64,000 nt of DNA, from positions 57,893,219 through 57,957,218 of the forward strand of contig CM068835.1 in the NCBI GenBank assembly GCA_028554795.2. The letters are read 5' to 3'. A program made the translations under genes and the position numbers. Origin of the DNA: Sinohyriopsis cumingii (Eukaryota; Mollusca; Bivalvia; Unionida; Unionidae). Positions 1 to 47,500 of the stretch are shown here, piece after piece (the first letter of the stretch is position 1; each line of letters starts with the position of its first letter). The notes below the pieces were generated by a model that saw only the letters and a list, made by a program, of their open reading frames with translations, did no database searches and had not been told where the DNA came from.

Positions 1-205
1 AGTCAGATCCACCTGCAAAATACACAGACCCAGCCTAGTTGACCAGTAATGTGCTGGCAGATAGGGGTCTATGCAGTCTTTTAGGACTTTTTCAATGGAA
101 CAAATGATGAAGACCCTGATCTGCTAGCATCTATGCAAGGGCAGATATGGGTCTATGTTGCTTGTACTTTTTATCTAACTTTTATTTGAGTATATATGGT
201 ATTAT
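1..205. mobile_element. Foldback element copy H (left end cut by window)
   Basis: It holds two palindromic modules ending in 'cagacccagcc...gcagataggggtctatgcag' and 'agaccctgatctgc...gcagatatgggtctatgtt', then a terminus 'tttgagtatatatggta' shared with other copies at 18.7-30.4 kb and 48.1 kb. The left terminus starts within or beyond the window edge. Confidence 0.6.
181..186 (-). terminator. Possible poly(A) signal of the vWA gene
   Basis: AATAAA on the minus strand lies 32 bases past the exon 7 stop codon. It falls within the terminal part of the truncated foldback element, so the mobile element may supply the 3' end of the transcript. No cDNA evidence is available here. Confidence 0.4.
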
Positions 206-217
206 CTTAGTAGTAAC

Positions 218-34890
<34,673 letters not shown>

Positions 34891-34923
34891 ATTCTCCAAG
34901 TAATATAACTTGCTGCAATAAGT

Positions 34924-35132
34924 CTGAAAACAAAATGTAAAAATCAGTTTGTCAACTCTTAAGATTAAAGTCTTAAAATATATATTTTAAATGTAGCTCA
35001 TTCTTCTAACAATAAAAATCTAATTACATTTCTGAGTAAAAAATCAGGAATATGTAAACAAATACCTATGAAATAAAAGCAAATCATTGGCAAAGACTTT
35101 CATTTGATTGTTTCTTTACATTGCTATTCAAT

Positions 35133-35195
<63 letters not shown>

Positions 35196-35232
35196 GAGAC
35201 TCCCGTTTATATCCAAATCAAATCTATTCAAT

Positions 35233-35305
<73 letters not shown>

Positions 35306-35716
35306 AGAGAGAGAATATGAGACTCCCGTTTATATCCAAATCAAAGCGTGGTAAAACAATCTATGTTTGCATAAGAAAATCTAATATCTACAGCGAACAG
35401 TGGCATATTACAGATATTTAAAAAAAAGCAGTAAATAGAGACGGCTAGTATGGATAACAGTGTGGTGATTAATTTTTATCTATATTTTCTTTCCATGGTA
35501 AATTATTTTGTACATACACTGAATGAGAGTAGATGATATTACAGTAAGTAATAATTCAGTTTGTACCATGAGCATACGATATGTCTTTAATGGTGTATTA
35601 CAGCGATATTTTCTCTCCGTGTCTGAGACTGATTTCTTGATGAGCAATGCAATTTCTGGTACTCAAATGTTGAGAAGCCTAAGGATAACATATTGTATAC
35701 TTTTAAAAATACTTAC
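34924..35716 (-). other. Intron 1 of the vWA gene
   Basis: Contains the duplicated GA tract (35123-35345). No other feature seen. Confidence 0.5.
35123..35345. repeat. Tandemly duplicated ~100-bp unit with (GA)n
   Basis: Two copies of 'ctattcaatacaa' + (GA)n + 'gagactcccgtttatatcca'. The GA runs are at about 35137-35192 and 35239-35316; the second is longer and interrupted by 'aaagagaaag'. Because both flanks are duplicated, this is a segment duplication and not two independent microsatellites. Confidence 0.9.
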
Positions 35717-35850
35717 TGTTTTCACACGTCTAACTGCTTTATATATTAATGACTCCTAACTGAAACCGACGGTCAGCTTCCCACCAGTTTAGCTGTCGCT
35801 ACGTTTACAACAATCACCTGTCGCTAAGGAAGCCATATCTGGCAAACCGG
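35717..35850 (-). other. Non-coding first exon of the vWA gene
   Basis: On the minus strand a strong donor (GTAAGT) lies at 35716-35711, and the sequence before it holds no ATG. Joined to the acceptor at 34924 it gives a 5' leader with an in-frame TAG at 35758-35756, so translation should begin at 34890. The 5' end of this exon (near 35850) is a guess because the transcription start cannot be read from sequence. Confidence 0.5.
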
Positions 35851-36189
35851 AAGTTGATTTTATCTACTAGCATTTGACGAGCAGAAACGCATATATTCGA
35901 TGTTCTATTGCAATGTTTTACAAACAATACAGTGAATCATTTCAAAGTTTTGTAAATCTGAACATAAGTCGCACTAAATTTGCTGCGCTTGGGTAAAAAT
36001 AAAGGGGTGATTCAGAAAATGTTGCATAGACTGGTTATCAAATTGGATAGTTTTTCGCTGTGTGTGTTTGCTTTAAATTATGCTTGATCCAGTCGTAGAT
36101 ATCTTATGGAGAAAATATAAAGGTTATCCAAATTACATCTTTTTGGTATTCGACATTGAAGAAAGTCGTTGGGGAGGGTGTCGGACAAA
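35718..36189. promoter_or_regulatory. Bidirectional promoter between the vWA gene and NDUFB2
   Basis: The two genes diverge from this ~0.5 kb interval, which has more CpG than the sequence on either side. An ETS/GABP (NRF-2) consensus CCGGAAGT lies at 35847-35854. GABP sites are typical of promoters of nuclear genes for oxidative phosphorylation, and of bidirectional promoters. No TATA box in a convincing position was seen. Transcription start sites are not defined. Confidence 0.6.
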
Positions 36190-36278
36190 ATGTTTGTCAT
36201 ATCTAGGTTAAAACCTCTAGCTTCGCTAATGAGATCACAGCGATTACCTCATTTAAATAGTGTTCGTCACAGTGGCGG
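36190..36278 (+). CDS. NDUFB2: NDUFB2 exon 1: targeting sequence
   Basis: ATG at 36190 (A at -3) is the first after an in-frame stop. The exon encodes MFVISRLKPLASLMRSQ and on to HSGG, a basic amphipathic leader, and ends at donor GTATGT (36279) in phase 2. Confidence 0.9.
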
Positions 36279-39200
36279 GTATGTCAATGAAATCGTACTA
36301 TTAAATTAAAAGATTGTATTTCTCCTGACGTCTCCCAGTTTTCGTCTATACTTATTGAGGTTCATCATCTTCTCATTGTATATTTTAACAATGTAACTTC
36401 AGATGAATACAAGGGAAACTGTACTTCAGCTGCTACAGTACTTGTACACTCTTCCATTTGTTTGCATTCCCTACTGGTTTTAAAAACAAAAGGCATCAAG
36501 GTATAAAAAGTGCACAAGACTTGGTCCATGCCATTTAGAACAGGGAATGATCTGGGGAAAAAAATGAACTTATCTTCGTTATATCTTTTCAGATAAATTA
36601 ACAGGAAGCATTCAGACATGCTACGTCCACCGTTTTTAGTAGTGGTCTTGGTCATTTTTTGTAAAATCTTGACCTTGAGTTATTTAAAGTTGAAATTTGC
36701 ATATTTCTTAAATATGATAATATATAAATGTTTTGTGAACATTCAACTTTAATAATAAATTCACATTGTCATTGTTTTGGGTACTTCTTAAGCCTTTTTA
36801 AGTGCCCCTCCCCCAGTTATTTTTGCATGACAAGTCATACAGAAGTTGAAATTATACCTTACACAGTGCATACTCATTACATCTTCTTGTAATATATATG
36901 CTGATCTGAAATCACACTTTAGTAAACAACAGTTGCCATGTTATACTTTAATTATGATAATATAGTTTGGGTCAATTTTTATATCTTTAAAATTAATGAC
37001 CAAAAAATAAACAAAAAAAAAATAACTTACATTGAATACTTCCACAGTTCTATAAAGGATGTCAGTCATATGTATAAAATTCTTGACAATTTTTCATTCA
37101 CTTTTTCATACTGTACAGGTTTTCCACTAATTCATTATTGCAATAAATCTGCATTTATGTCTTGTAAATTGTGTATGTTGCAACATGAAATTTGGATGTC
37201 AACATTTTTTTATGTTTTCATAATACTTCTGACCAGTTTTCATCAGTATTATATAGGCTATGAAGTAGTAATAAATTGTGAAATCAGAGTGCGAGAAGGA
37301 ACTGGCACTGAGTTCTCATGAAATATTAATGATTGATTATTTTATTTATTTATTTTAAAGTGATAATGGTACAAATTGATTGTTCTTTATAATGCCAATA
37401 TTCAGAATAGATTGATGTTCACAATAAATGCCATAATTGGTTTTCTTTTTTTCAAAATAGTTTAAATTTTACTTCCTTGAAAATGATAAATTAAATAAGT
37501 CTACCAGTGCTTCTCGATGTCACATGTCATTTGCAACTTTAAAGTTCAAATGTAACCACAGAAATGCATTACACTCCAAAAAGTGTACCAAATTTTTGTA
37601 ATACACATTTGTAATGGAAACATTCTGACAGTCTTTTAAATTTGCATTTCATTTCTCTCTCCCCCATGTATATTTCTGACAATGACATTTAACACTTTCA
37701 CCTACAGTTACAAAAGGCATAACTGGTATGCCTGAAGCCCCTCAAAAGTTCCCTTCAGATCATTTTCTCAAGTTCCTGGTGCCATTAGGCTAATACTAAC
37801 CTCATTTGATCAATATCACTTAACAGGCTATCTTTAGAAACTATTTACAATTTAAACAAAGAAACCCAACTACAGAAGAAAGTGAGGAAGCACATATAGA
37901 GTCAAATAAGGGATCTTCTGTGTTTCAGAGAGAAAGAGAAAGCAATTGCCAATGTACATATAGGTTCTCAAAGTAGTTACAGTAAAACCTGTCTTGTGAG
38001 ACCACTGATATGAAAGACAACCTGTCTTGAAAGACCAGGTTCTCTTGCACAGATTTGGTGGTTATATAGTGTTATAACCTGTCATGAGAGACCACCTGTC
38101 TTGAGAGACCATATTATTTGGCAGAAGGGGTGGTCTTACAAGACAGCTTCTACTGTATTACATCAGTATGTCAAACAAGACAGCTTCTACTGTATTACAT
38201 CAGTATGTCAAATGTAGGTCATTGTTACCTATATTTTGTGCCACAGTTCCTTTGCTTTAGGCTTTTTGTTTCAAACTGTCTCATACTCTGTTGACTGTAC
38301 ATTGATGACTGCTTGACTTTGTGTATTAACACAAAATGGTGAATAATAGTCATATAAATTGGCCAGTTAGTGAGAGTTTTGCATTACTCCAGAATTGTAT
38401 TTGAAGTGTTTGCTCCAATCTAAGTACACTGTGTTCAAATGTCTGAGCCAAATCAGGCAAGCTATTCTGTCTTTATATTTATACAATTCATAACTTTTCT
38501 TGCCTAAAGAAAAAACTCTATACACTTAGATTTTGATTTAAATGTTGAATTTTTGGCCTCAACCAAATGACACACATCAGAATTGATGCGAGGGCTTGCC
38601 ATACTTTGACGTTTACAGTGAAATTTCAGTTTCTGGTTTAAAGATTATTTACATAATTAAGCTTCCATTTGCTTTTTTCAGGTGGCAGTATAGAACAGTA
38701 AAAAGTCCTGACTCCAAACCTCACAAGTTCGCAGCAGATGCCCTATTTTTCTTCATGTGGTATTGGATCATGTACAGATTCTGGCGTGAACCAGAGCTTT
38801 TTCTAGTGAGCATAAAGATAATTTATTATTCACTTATGCCTAATGTGACCATTTGATTAGCCTAAAAGTACCTTGTGCCATATTTTCAGCATTCCACTTA
38901 CTGTATTAGATCAGTGCTGCAAAAATCCAAAAATGATCTCCTTACTTGTATTCAGGATTACACAAAACAGTATTTTTTTTCTTCATATTGTTTAAATTGT
39001 GGTTAGATCACTGCCATCTCAACTCTGTCTGCGTGGGTTCGAGTCTCAGATTCGGCCAATGTGGGTATGTGAGAAAGCTTGCCAGTGGCATCTCGGGGGT
39101 CGGTGGTTCTTTCCGGGGATTTCCCGGGTTCTTGCTCCACAATTAATACCAGCCGCCATGGATAGCCTATTGTGTGCTGAAGAATGGCATTAAACCCTAC

Positions 39201-42200
39201 AACAACAATAAATTGTGGTTAAGTAACATACTATGGTAGCCAAGTTACATAAAATTTTACTTGTCCAGCGCTGTCAGACAATTGGTTTTTCTTCCCCATG
39301 CAATATAGAAATTATTACTTGGGTAAATTTGAGAGGCTTAACCTTGTCATAATTAGTACATGTTGATGATACTATAAACACTCCCTCAGTCATACGTATC
39401 TACATGATTCCAAAACGGTTATCTACCATTATGTCAAAAGCTCACTATGTTGGAGGTGCAGTGACTCACCAAATATGTTTAAGGTGGGGCTCTACAGTCT
39501 TGTACTTTGCATTAGGGTTAGATTCATAAAGAAAATAAATTTTCCAAATTTTCCTGTCTGGTTATATTGGCTGTTTCAAAATGACCTTGTATATCTTAGC
39601 TATTGTTAAAAGAATTTTTAATTCATTTTAGTTTTGGTTTATGATTAATGGGTGTAATATAGGTTACAGAGTAAACAGCTTGGCCTTACATCACCTTTAA
39701 AAAAACTAAGCTCCACTTGGTCATTTTCACTTCCTGGACTTCAGATGTAAATCATATAAAAGAGTGATCCATTTTTGTCAATCTTATGTATGTGGTAATT
39801 CATTCATTGCACTTTCAGTAGCTGGTGTTGTCTAGTCTGGCAAAATTCCTTTTCCCTATTTCAGTAACCGCTAAATGTTGTGTACTTTGATCTTTTGAGC
39901 AGAAGGTGTAGTTACTTTAGTTAGCTGTGTTCTTAGATCATGTACAGTTACCACAAGTACAATATCAAAAGAAATTTCAGCCACAGTACATGAAAGTAAC
40001 ATTAGAGGTATACCAACATTCTCCATTGTCCATCTTGCAAATTTAAACAACTTAACCTTGCACCCACCACTCTCTCAGAAGTTCTTAATATATATAGAGC
40101 GCCCCCATAAGCTAAATAAAGCATATATCTGATTGATTTAAAGACCACTTGAACCCTTGATGTTCAGTGGTAAAGTGACACAAGACATGTTTAGTGGCAA
40201 GTTCCAAGAAACTCTGATATTCGAAACTGGTTTTACCGGCTGCTTCCTTCACGTTAGGCATTCCAGGGTAGATACATATCTGAGTTTTGATCAGAAAGAG
40301 GGGTGTGAGTTTATTAAGCCATGCAAAGGCATTATGTTCAATATGGGAATTGCTTCCGATATTTCCTTTTTTACAATACAGTGGACCCCCTCATATATGG
40401 CCACCCCTTCTGCACTGAGAAAATGGCCTTATAAGATGGGTGGCCTTTCCAGAGGGGGACTGTATTTGTGAGATGTGTATGCATATGTGTATATAGTAGG
40501 AAAGCTACATAAAACTTGAAGCAGTTATTATTGTCATTTAAAAGTAGCATTAATTATTAAAATGTTCTATTCTTATAAACAGATATATTTAAAGGTAACG
40601 TAAATTAATAGTTCGTATTCTTAGGCATGAAATGTGAGTTAGGTATTGTTGGCATGTGCATTACAAAACCATCCAGAAACATTATTTGAGTCTTGGAACA
40701 TTTGCTGTTTCATATTTAAAATAATTCTCTTTCCATTTACTCTACTTTCCCACTGCTACAGAATGTTCTCCTTAATTTTTACGCTGTTGTTTATTTGAGT
40801 CTTCCCAACATACATTTTCAGCATGTGAACTCTCTCCATTGTCATCAAGTCAGATGACTTTTATTTTTCTTCTAAAGTATTATTTCTTTGCTTACATGAT
40901 GACATGTTAAAGTTTTTTAATGATTTATTCATATGTGGCTAATCGCACAATACTGCATAAAATGTCACGTGATTTTTTGGTCTGTGTCTGGTACCCTGTT
41001 TTGTTTAATGTTAATTGTTTCTGTGTGTGTGTTAATCCACAAAATATATTTTTAGCCTATCTGACCATGTTATGATCTTGACAATTATGTCAATCGTAAT
41101 CGTCAATTTAAAAAACAAATCAGCTGTGTGAAGCCCAAAGCTCTTATCAAAACACTGCTGACCACATTTCTATCTGACCATGTTATGTTCTTGACAATTA
41201 AAAACATCTGTTCATAATCGTCCATTAAAAAAATCAGCTGTGTGAAGCCCAAAGCTCTATCAAAACACTGCTGACCCCATTTCCTGCAAACGTCGACGTT
41301 CACGTTATAATATTAACCTTATTGGTACATGTACTTTAGCAACACTTCTTTCAGTAATCGGGTTACTTACCTCACCATAATTAAACATTGGTTCTGGATA
41401 AATTATTAATAAAATAAGGCCGCTTGTGAAGGGTCTATTTTACATATAGTGGCAGACGGTCTTGTTAGCGGGGTGGCCTTTCTTGGGGTTACTTTTGAAC
41501 ACAAACGCATCAGTGCCAAGGGATTCTGGCTGTAAAGAGTGGGTGGTGCTGGTCAGGGGGTTGTTCATGAGGGAGACCACTGTATATGCTCAGCTACATA
41601 TGGTAAAGAGAAATCTGCCATTACACAATGTGGTGGCATATATATGCAGTTCCAGTCGTACATCATAGAAGAGATCTGTTGCTGCATTATGTGCTGGATG
41701 GCTGATTTGAGTTTATACTGTTGGTGCATTGGGGGGATCAGTTATTATGTACTTTTGAGAGAGTGATGTATGTAAGGTGAAGTTGTTGGCATTAAAAACA
41801 TGCACAGTGGAGAGAATGTTGGCATACCTCTATGCTACCTTAATGTAATGTGGCTGACATTTCTTTGGATATTGTACTTTTGGAAATTGTACATGATCTA
41901 AGCACACTGCTAACTAAAATGACTGCTCCCTTGTGCTAAAAAAATCAGCCTGAATTAGTCTAAAGTACACTATCCATAGCAGCTGTTAAAATAGGGAAAT
42001 TGAATTATGCCAGACTTGACAATACCAGCTTCTGAAAGTGCAATGAGTGAATTAGCAAATATATAAAATGTGAAGAAAGTTATCAGCTCTTTTTTATGCA
42101 ATTTACCTCTGAAGTTCAGGAAGTGAAAATGACCATATGGAGCTAGCACTTTTTTGAAAGGTGCACATCTGGAGTAAAGCCAAGCTGTGTACTCTATAAC

Positions 42201-44468
42201 CTGTATTACACCCATCAATCAGGGGCCCGAGTGGCTGAGTGGTCTAAAGCGCTCTCCGTTACGGATCACTGCTATCTCACCTCTGTCTGTGTGGGTTTTA
42301 GTGTAGGGTTTGGCCAATGTGGGTATGTGAGAAAGCTTGCCAGTAGCTTCTCGTTGGTCAGTGGTTCTTCTCAGGGTTTTCTGGGTTCTTCCTCCACCAT
42401 TAATACCGGCCGCCATGCATAGCCTATCGTGTGCTGAAAAATGGCATTAAACGCCACAATAATAACAACAATAACAACACCCATCAATCATACACCAAAA
42501 TAAAGGGAATTATAGGTTCTTTGAACTATACCTAAGATATGTCTTTTTTTAAATAGCCAGTATAGCTTTTGAGGAAAGCGGGGGAAATTCTTTTTCTTTA
42601 AAATTCTAACCCTATGCAAAATATGAAACTGTAGAGCACCATGTTTATGTGATGGATGGCTGATTTGGGTTTATACTGATTAAAGTTGAATGCATGTTAT
42701 GAATATATAATATGATTGCTCTTGCAAAAAGGTTCATACTGTATTTTTGCTACTTGGTGATCAGAGGTGGATATGTTTTCATTATAGAAATTGTTCAGTT
42801 ATTTAAACATCATTGGGTGGCCCCAAGAGGCCGAGTGGTCTAATGCGCTTTCCGTTATGGATCACTGCCATCTCACCTCTGTCTGCGTGGGTTCGAGTCT
42901 AGGATTCGACCAATGTGGGTATGTGAGAAAGCTTGCCAGTAGCTTCTGGTGGGTCGGTGGTTCTTCACGGGGTTTTCCCGGGTTCTTCCTCCACCATTAA
43001 TACTGGCCGCCATACATAGCCTATCGTGTGCTGAAAAATGGCATTACACCCCGCAACGACAACAAAAAAATAAACATCAGTGGTGGAAAATGTCATGTTA
43101 GTTGGTTATCTTCTGTCATTAATTCTCTCTCATCAAGTCTCTTTGCCACATGGCATAAAGTCTCTTGGCTACATGTAACAACCCATGCAAGGCAATGGAT
43201 GATTACGTAATGGATCAAGGCATTATGTTAATCAGCATAGCTTTCAAAGTGACCCATTTCAGATGACAATAAGGTGGTCTTATTGTGCCATACGAGTCCC
43301 ATCTTTCAATATGATCCATTTCAGATGACCAATAAGGGAGTCTTAGTGTGCCATAAGGGTTACCAGGTTTCAATATGACCTATTTCAGATGACCAATAAG
43401 TGGAATTAGGGTGCCATAAGGGTTACCAGATTTCAATATGACCCATTTCAGATGACCAATAAGGGGGTCTTAGTGTGAAATAAGGGTTACCAGCTTTCAA
43501 TATGACCTATTTCAGATGACCAATAAGTGGTCTTAGTGTGCCATAAGGGTTACCAGGTTTCAATATGACCCATTTCAGATGACCAATAAGGGGGTCTTAG
43601 TGTGAAATAAGGGTTACCAGCTTTCAATATGACCTATTTCAGATGACCAATAAGTGGTCTTAGTGTGCCATAAGGGTTACCAGGTTTCAATATGACTCAT
43701 TTCAGATGACCAATAAGGAGGTCTTAGTGTGCTATACGGGTCCCATCTTTCAATATGACCCATTTCAGATGACCAATAAGTGGGGTCTGAGTGTGCCATA
43801 TGGGTCCCATCTTTCAATATGACCAATAAGTGGGGTCTGAGTGTGCCATATGGGTTACCAGCTTTCAATATGACCCATTTCAGATGACCAGTAAGAGAGT
43901 CTTAGTTTGCCAGTTTTCAGTGGGACCCATTTCAGATGACTAAATTAAGGGGGCCTTGGTATACCACACAAATTCCAGCTTTGAATGTGCTGCATACTAG
44001 GACCCGATGTAATGTTCACAGATGAATTAAAACCCAAATAAAGTCCATCAGAAACTGGATATGTAAGAAGCTTGCAGGCAGTTAGAGGGTATGATTGAAA
44101 GCTATGTTTGACAGGGGGACATCTCCAGATTGGTGGACAAAATGGAGATAAGACATTTGCAACAAACAGATGACTTCTCTGCCAAAACAGTTTTTCTGGT
44201 TGCATTTTAATCATCTTGTTCAAGTCATGTGCATGATCATCATGCAGTATAATGTTTTGTGGTGTTACAATCTCGTATTATTTGACTCACCAGCTTTCCT
44301 TTCTGTGCAGTAATTCTCTTGGTATGCAATTTATGAAGATGACACCATGACTTTGAATTTTTAGCATTCAGTTTGCATTATCATTTGTTTTAGCAGAGTT
44401 GTGTTGTGTGATTATTGGACCCACCCAATGTTGCTGCTACACAAAAATTCCCTTTATTATTATTATTA

Positions 44469-44509
<41 letters not shown>

Positions 44510-47500
44510 CACATTCTGAAAAAAATGTATAGACAGCTCCATACTGATATAACTTGAAAGGAATTTCAATATCAGCTTCCTGTATCATAGTTTAGTGGAT
44601 TTATGGCTGCAGTGTTGGACCTAAAATTTGTATTCAGCTTTGTAGTGAGAAAATTTTTCATGGGTTCCTTTCTGCGTCATTGTAAAGTTTTGTGAACTAA
44701 TTGTATGTTCCCATAAATTACTACTACTACTACTACTACTAAATTTCCCTATTTGACCATTTTATATGTAAACCCCTCCCTCCATCAGTTCCTTGAACCT
44801 TTGGCTTTGTTTTGAAAATGGTAAAAAAAAATCCCTGTAGCTGAGACTTCTTTCTGGCTGTAGAATTAACATTGTTTTTACATGCCCGCTGTAACACATA
44901 GCATATCATAATATGATGTTCCCTGTTTTAGTGCCCTGTATGGCTGACTGGTCAGAGGCACTTGCCTTTACAGGTCACTCAGACATGACACATGTGAGTT
45001 TGCATCTTGACTTGATCAACATGCACATTAAATAAACTTGCCAGTTGCTTTCCCTTGGGTCATGGGTTCTTCCTCTACCAAATATATTGGCCTCCATGTA
45101 TAACCTATCATGTGCAGAAAAATGACATTAAAGGCAGCATTTCCTGTTTTGTTGCAATTAGTTCTTCATCACCTACTGTTTCTGATTTTGTAAGTAGTTT
45201 GTATGTGGGGCAAAGAAGAAACCTATTGATTTCTTGCTCAAAAGGTCAAGAGTGAATGTAACAGGAGCTGAAAGGTGGAAGAATGTTTCCATATAATAAC
45301 TTTAGTATAATACCAGATACCCTAAGGTTTGATTTTGGGGTCAAAGGTCAAGGTCACAATGCCTATAAGAAGAAAAAGTCTGCACTGTATCTTGATTTAT
45401 TGACCATCAGCTTGGAGCACACTGTTGATGGATTGCACTTGGGTTATTGAAGACACCAAAAATTTCTTTTATGTCAAAATGTTGAAGGTCAGATCAAAAA
45501 TGGTTTCTGCATCAACATTTCAGTTCTTGACCATGTACCTTCAAAAATGTTTGTGATGGCTGACATTTTGAGTAAGAAAGATTCCATCTGATTTTGGGGA
45601 TGAAAAATTTAGACTACAAGATGAAAAGTATTGTTTACATAATAACATTAGGTCTAGACCTTATACCTCTGCCAAAGTTTATGGAAAAGACTTCAGCCTT
45701 GCATTTAAAATATGAGAGAGGCATTTTAATTTTGGGTTCAAAAGGTACAAATCAATGAAATTGTGACTTTAAGAAAATTGGTTTTCCGTAATATGACTTC
45801 TGTTCCAGAGTGAGTTCTAGGCCAAGCATTGGATGTCTTGCACTCAGGGTAAGAAAGAAATCTATTGATTTTAAGTCTTAAGGTGAGAAGTTTTAAACCT
45901 GCGTTGAACATACTAACAAATGAAGTTCTCTTGAGGGACTTAAAGTTGCAGGTGTGTCTCTAAGTAAACAAATATCAAATTAAATGGAATTAACCAGGCA
46001 ACATAAGGTGTGGTCTGTACCCCACTCTGTGCTGTGATTGGTTCATTGTTAAAATACAGGGTTTGCTACTCTGCTTGGTCCCATATACTCCCCCCTCCAG
46101 CCTAAGTGGGGATTTTGATGGGTATCTGGACTCACCTTCCATTCAAGACTTGGAAGCTCTGGAGCTCAAGGCTTGTACACTCATCACCATAGTCTAACAT
46201 GTTGATCTTTTCATGGCAACCTCCTTTAAACTTCTAAAGAACGAATATTTGTCTCCAGTTGTGGTATAGTGCTTGCTGGAGGCAGTTGCCAAAATGTCAA
46301 GGTATGCCTGTGTCCACATCCATGGCACTATTGGCAGAAGCGCTCCTCCGCAGAGATTTTGCTCTGGACACATCATTGGTCTTACTGGATCAAAGAACCT
46401 TTGTAGGGCTGTTCTCTTGGAGGCAGAGATACCTTTGGAGATCTCAGTCCCTTTGCTGCATCTCAGGATCTGATGGACCAACAATACTTGTCCCTCACAG
46501 TGATAACTGACCTATTAAAACTGGCCTGGAGGAATGCTCATCCTGATTGCCCTTATGGATCTTTCTCAGCATTCTTTAAAGGGATGCAGCCTCTACAGTC
46601 CAGGAAGCAATGCTAATTCAAATCTGTCCTTCTTGAATCAGATGAGGCATCTGGAAGGGTCATGAGAGAAAGTCGGTACGCTCATTCCCCTAACCTAAGG
46701 AGGGATGCTCTAGGGACTCTGACCTTTTCTTGCTGTACATCCTCTTCCTGGGATCCCCATGGGTGATTGGTTTTAGCCCACAGTTCCAAGGTTTGGTCGG
46801 TTTGGTTCTGAATAAGATTTGTTGGGTTCTATCTGTTCTAAAGGAAGGATACTGGCTTTGTTTCCTTGAACATCTTCCTCTTGCATGGTCCCTCTTCTTT
46901 TTCACTTTAAAACTGGTTTTGTTGCGGGAAGAGGTGACACCTTTCTGCAGAAAGACCATATAGAGTGGGTGGAAAACCACCAGCCACAGGCATAAGGTTT
47001 CTAGATTTTCCTGATCCACCCAAAATGCATAAAATTTCAGCTTCTGATTGACCTTTCTGTCTTAAAGGTATTTCTTCGGGAGGAATCATTCAAACTAGAT
47101 ACTACAGCCTCAGTCAGGAACACCATAAGGCACAGTGACTCATAAGAAATACCCCAGGTTTTGCCTGGACCAGGAAAGTTTTTCAAGTTTTGGCTTTGCT
47201 ATTCACGCTAGCCTCTGCTTCCAGAGCTTTTGTCCACCTGAGGGCACTGGACATCCACATACCATATAATTTTGATGAGGATAAGAGTAATGTTTTGTAT
47301 GACAGTCACACTACTTTCTTCTCATTCAGTCTTTGGTGCACCAGAGCGAAGACAATATTTCTATGGCCCCCATAGTTATAAACAAAATAAGAGTCACAGT
47401 CTGCTGCCAACTTACAGGGGTGGACAACCCTATAGTTGGGATGTCTATATTTTTTATACCAGTTTGACCAGCTTGTGAGGCCTTCAGCAAGGTAAATTCA

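Noticed and set aside
35104..35421. Arg/Glu and Leu/Ser low-complexity frames
   Set aside because: Translations of the (GA)n tract.
36365..36655. 96-codon minus-strand frame considered as an upstream vWA exon
   Set aside because: It overlaps NDUFB2 intron 1 beyond the shared promoter, and the vWA leader already has an in-frame stop before its ATG.
42231..43000. Possible Ser/Leu tRNA genes
   Set aside because: Box A and B resemble tRNA, but the sequence continues into a shared ~180-bp body and tail with target duplications, so these are SINEs.
43240..43960. CRISPR-like direct repeats
   Set aside because: Units are contiguous without unique spacers, in a eukaryotic intron; it is a minisatellite.
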